Assembly: GCF_038002965.1 (NCBI RefSeq)
Contig: NZ_JBBOOE010000001.1
Coordinates: 2,709,001 to 2,773,000, forward strand
Length of the DNA stretch: 64,000 bases
DNA from: Robertmurraya sp. FSL R5-0851
Lineage (GTDB): Bacteria; Bacillota; Bacilli; Bacillales; Cytobacillaceae
Reading direction: 5' to 3'
The notes beneath the pieces are model-generated. The model did not search any database and was not told where the DNA came from. It saw only the letters and a program-made list of their open reading frames with translations. Positions within the stretch are counted from its first letter, which is position 1. Every line of letters begins with the position of its first letter. The position numbers were made by a program, and so were the translations under genes. This document shows positions 61,897 to 64,000 of the stretch, one piece after another.

Positions 61897-62679
61897 TTAT
61901 CCTTGATGAACAAATGCATCAAAGCCTTCTCTTTCTGCCCTATTTGCTAACTCTTCAGCTCGTTTTCTATCTGCGAATGCGCCTATTTGGACTTTAAATA
62001 ACCCATCCTCTTGGTATACATAGGTCTCGAAACCTTTCGCAACTGCTCTTTCAGCTAGCCTTTCCGCATTTTCTCTATTTCGAAATGCTCCTATTTGTAC
62101 TCGATAAACTCTTTGTCCAGTCGATGGATCAGGTGTCGTTTTTCTTCTTAAATTAAACGCCCTAGCCAATCCGTTCGTATGCCCCCTTGCCAAGCTTGTA
62201 ATAAAAGCCGGACTTCTTAACTTCTCAGCATCAGAATTGTTATCAATAAATCCATTTTCTGTAAGGACTGCATCCATATTGGTTTCCCTTAGTACATGAA
62301 AATCAGCTTGCTTTTGTCCTCTGTTAGAGAAGTTTGCTACTTTAAGAACTTCCTCATGTATAGCTTGACGGTACGTAGTTGTAGGGGCGCCTGCATCTGG
62401 ATAAACATAACTCTCAAAACCAGTTCCCCCACCTGCATTTACGTGTATCGAGAGGAAGAAGTCAGCTCCCCAGGTGTTTGCTGTATTTGTTCGGGAAATT
62501 AAACTCACGGTTTGGTCCCCCGTTCGACTCATCTGTACTTCAACATTTTCGTATTCATTGATAAGAAAATTACGAATGGTAGAAGCTATACTTAGTGTTA
62601 TATTTTTTTCTTGAAGTCCATTACCAGTCGCTCCAGGATCTGTTCCACCATGACCTGGATCCAAAAATATTTTCACCAT
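61897..62679 (-). CDS. cwlC: N-acetylmuramoyl-L-alanine amidase with two SPOR repeats (CwlC-like)
   Basis: A 260-residue enzyme: amidase_3 domain (about 1-175) with zinc His in LDPGHGGTDPGA near 9, SIHVNAGGG near 76 and catalytic Glu in TENGFIDN near 138, followed by two SPOR repeats (VYRVQIGAFRNRENAERLAE near 190; LFKVQIGAFADRKRAEELAN near 224). No signal peptide, as in CwlC (255 aa), a mother-cell lysis amidase made late in sporulation. The SPOR repeats bind denuded glycan. AAGGAGGTGAAAAAAT precedes the ATG. Confidence 0.9.
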   Translation of the reverse strand: MVKIFLDPGHGGTDPGATGNGLQEKNITLSIASTIRNFLINEYENVEVQMSRTGDQTVSLISRTNTANTWGADFFLSIHVNAGGGTGFESYVYPDAGAPTTTYRQAIHEEVLKVANFSNRGQKQADFHVLRETNMDAVLTENGFIDNNSDAEKLRSPAFITSLARGHTNGLARAFNLRRKTTPDPSTGQRVYRVQIGAFRNRENAERLAERAVAKGFETYVYQEDGLFKVQIGAFADRKRAEELANRAEREGFDAFVHQG

Positions 62680-62713
62680 TTTATTTTTTCACCTCCTTAC
62701 TTCTTAATAGACT

Positions 62714-62793
62714 CTCGGCATTCGCCGAGTTAGATGGTACAAGGATTTTCTTGTACCATTTTTATTTGATTCCTCCTACTTTTAGTAGGGGGA
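62714..62793 (+). repeat. three consecutive hairpins between cwlC and the IS transposase
   Basis: CTCGGC-ATTC-GCCGAG (62714-62729), then ATGGTACAAG / CTTGTACCAT followed by TTTTTATTT (62734-62767, a good plus-strand terminator), then CCTCCTAC / GTAGGGGG (62773-62793). They may mark the left end of the insertion element and shield its transposase from outside transcription. No terminal inverted repeat can be defined because the right end is outside the window. Confidence 0.45.
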
Positions 62794-62940
62794 TGTTTCA
62801 CGTTTTATAAGAAGAATTGGAAATTCCTCAGTGAAATTTTGTTGATTTTTTTGTCGAAAATACTTGACTTTTTGAAAACACCACAATAATCGCCGGCGAA
62901 GGGATTTATTTCCTTATAAACCGTGAATTGGGGTGTTGAG

Positions 62941-64000
62941 GTGAAGCCAACTGTCGTTAGTCATGAAGATTACCAAAACTTCGTTTTAGAACAATTAAGA
63001 AAGCATTACTCTGGTAACGTCCTTACTATTGTAAATAATGATTGGCCCATTATTTACAAGTTATGGATCACTGACCTTTCTCAGATTACCTCGTGGCTTC
63101 GGAGCTCTTATTCGAATAAAGGTCCGGAGCCTCGTGATCCGTCTTCTATGATGCGCTCTTACCTTTTGCTTCTTTTGGCTAAACCAACTCTCAGTATTAC
63201 TGAATGGGTTGATGAATTGTATCGAGTGCCTTTCTATGCCATCATGAGTGGCTTTGAACCGGGGAAAGTTCCTGGTATAGGGACTTTCTACGATTTTTTC
63301 CACCGTTTATGGGGAAGGGATAACGCTAATATAAAACCCAATATCAAACCGAAACGCCAAAAAAAGAAAAAGAAGAAACCCAAGAAAGGCGAAAAAGCGT
63401 CCCCATCAAGTCCAGGTATAGTTAGAAAGTTAATCGATCGTTTTTTTCGTTATGATGCTAAGAAAAAAGTGCTGCCAAGCGATCGATTATTTGAATTATT
63501 TCAATCTCAATTTCTCCATGTATCAGCGAACCTAGGCTTACTCGGAGACTTGGACGCTCTAGGGGTTGTCGGAGACGGTACCCCGATTGAAACGGCTAGA
63601 TTTCCAAGAAGCAAGCGTACTTGTGAATGCAGTGCCCAAGGACTAACGAATTGTAACCATCCTCGTCATTATTCCCAACCTGACATCGACTCAGGGTGGG
63701 ACAGTTCACGGGAACGCTACTTCAACGGATACCATCTCTACATGTTATCCACTAGCGACAGTCGATACGACCTACCCTTGTATCCAAGACTTCAACCAGC
63801 TTCCCGGCATGATTCTGTCAGTCTTGTTGCCAGTTCTATTGAATTTTCGCAACGCACTACCTTGGGCACAATTGGTAAGATTCTCTTGGATGCTGCTCAT
63901 GATGCGGAACCTATTTATGAATTGCTAGATCATTATAATATCGAGCCTTTCATTGATCTGAATGTTCGAACCAAGAAAAATTTCAGCACTGAAAGCGATA
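62941..64000 (+). mobile_element. IS transposase, DDE type, 3' end cut by window edge
   Basis: An open frame from GTG 62941 runs off the window (353 codons seen). It begins VKPTVVSHEDYQNFVLEQLR, has an N-terminal helix-rich part, a very basic linker near residues 128-145 (Lys-rich), and DDE-type features: DGTPIETARFP near 214 and LLDAAHDAEP near 318 supply two catalytic Asp. A Cys-rich stretch TCECSAQGLTNCNHPRHY near 226-243 is an insert seen in some IS4/IS1634-like transposases. Codon use is less A/T-rich than neighbours. The frame is intact so far, so the element may be active. Confidence 0.75.

Overview
The window is a low-GC chromosomal segment from an endospore-forming, facultatively anaerobic member of the Bacillaceae. 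The evidence is the many Bacillus-type genes (RacA, YkoS/YkoT, YhfH, YjcZ proteins, Sda, a CwlC-type amidase, DacF-type PBP, the PitA/YkaA pair), Shine-Dalgarno sites close to AAGGAGG, T-rich intrinsic terminators, an S-box riboswitch and an Fnr with the Bacillus-type C-terminal cysteine cluster. Species cannot be fixed from the sequence alone.

Layout. 0-16 kb: mixed housekeeping and sporulation-flavoured genes (DUF2533, racA-like, ykaA-pit, ring-cleaving dioxygenase, an SF1 helicase with an in-frame stop, ykoS-ykoT membrane/glycosyltransferase pair, CAP-domain lipoprotein, threonine aldolase remnant, MHYT-PAS-PAS histidine kinase, yhfH). Two short hairpin-rich transcripts with strong promoters lie at about 519-606 and 4873-4989. 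16-24 kb: pepF, then a gene-free stretch that I read as a roughly 630-nt structured non-coding RNA on the minus strand, SplA-like and YdjO-like small proteins, YjcZ proteins, an FNT channel divergent from fnr, dhaS with a cre site, and a Sco protein. 24-38 kb: ABC-F protein, DacF-like PBP, cupredoxin, pflB-pflA behind a near-perfect Fnr promoter, pncB-nadE, a YidC paralogue, a crcB pair, small unknowns, a tandem gamma-glutamylcyclotransferase and Sda. 38-48.3 kb: S-box metI-metC-yitJ-metH and then pxpB-pxpC-pxpA (5-oxoprolinase). 48.3-50.7 kb: ComFB-like, CorA, and a Spo0M-like/DUF1232 pair preceded by a Mn2+ (yybP-ykoY) riboswitch. 50.7-60.1 kb: a co-oriented nitrate-respiration island: NarI-like membrane subunit, NasA/NarB-type molybdopterin subunit, four-cluster ferredoxin subunit, Rieske protein, three small proteins, NarK, then a sensorless kinase, an NreC-like regulator, an NreA-like GAF protein and a PAS kinase. 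60.3-64 kb: HD hydrolase, small membrane protein, Pth2, CwlC-like amidase and the 5' part of an IS transposase cut by the window edge.

How it fits together. Fnr (20.6 kb) has consensus boxes at its own promoter, next to the FNT channel and at pflB, tying mixed-acid fermentation, formate/nitrite movement and anaerobic sensing together; the nitrate island supplies an alternative anaerobic electron sink with its own local sensory genes. The most noteworthy items are the large minus-strand RNA at 17.6-18.3 kb, the Mn2+ riboswitch placed before a Spo0M-like gene, the non-NarGHJI nitrate-reductase-like complex, and the helicase nonsense codon. All family names come from reading translated sequence and motifs from memory; no search was run.
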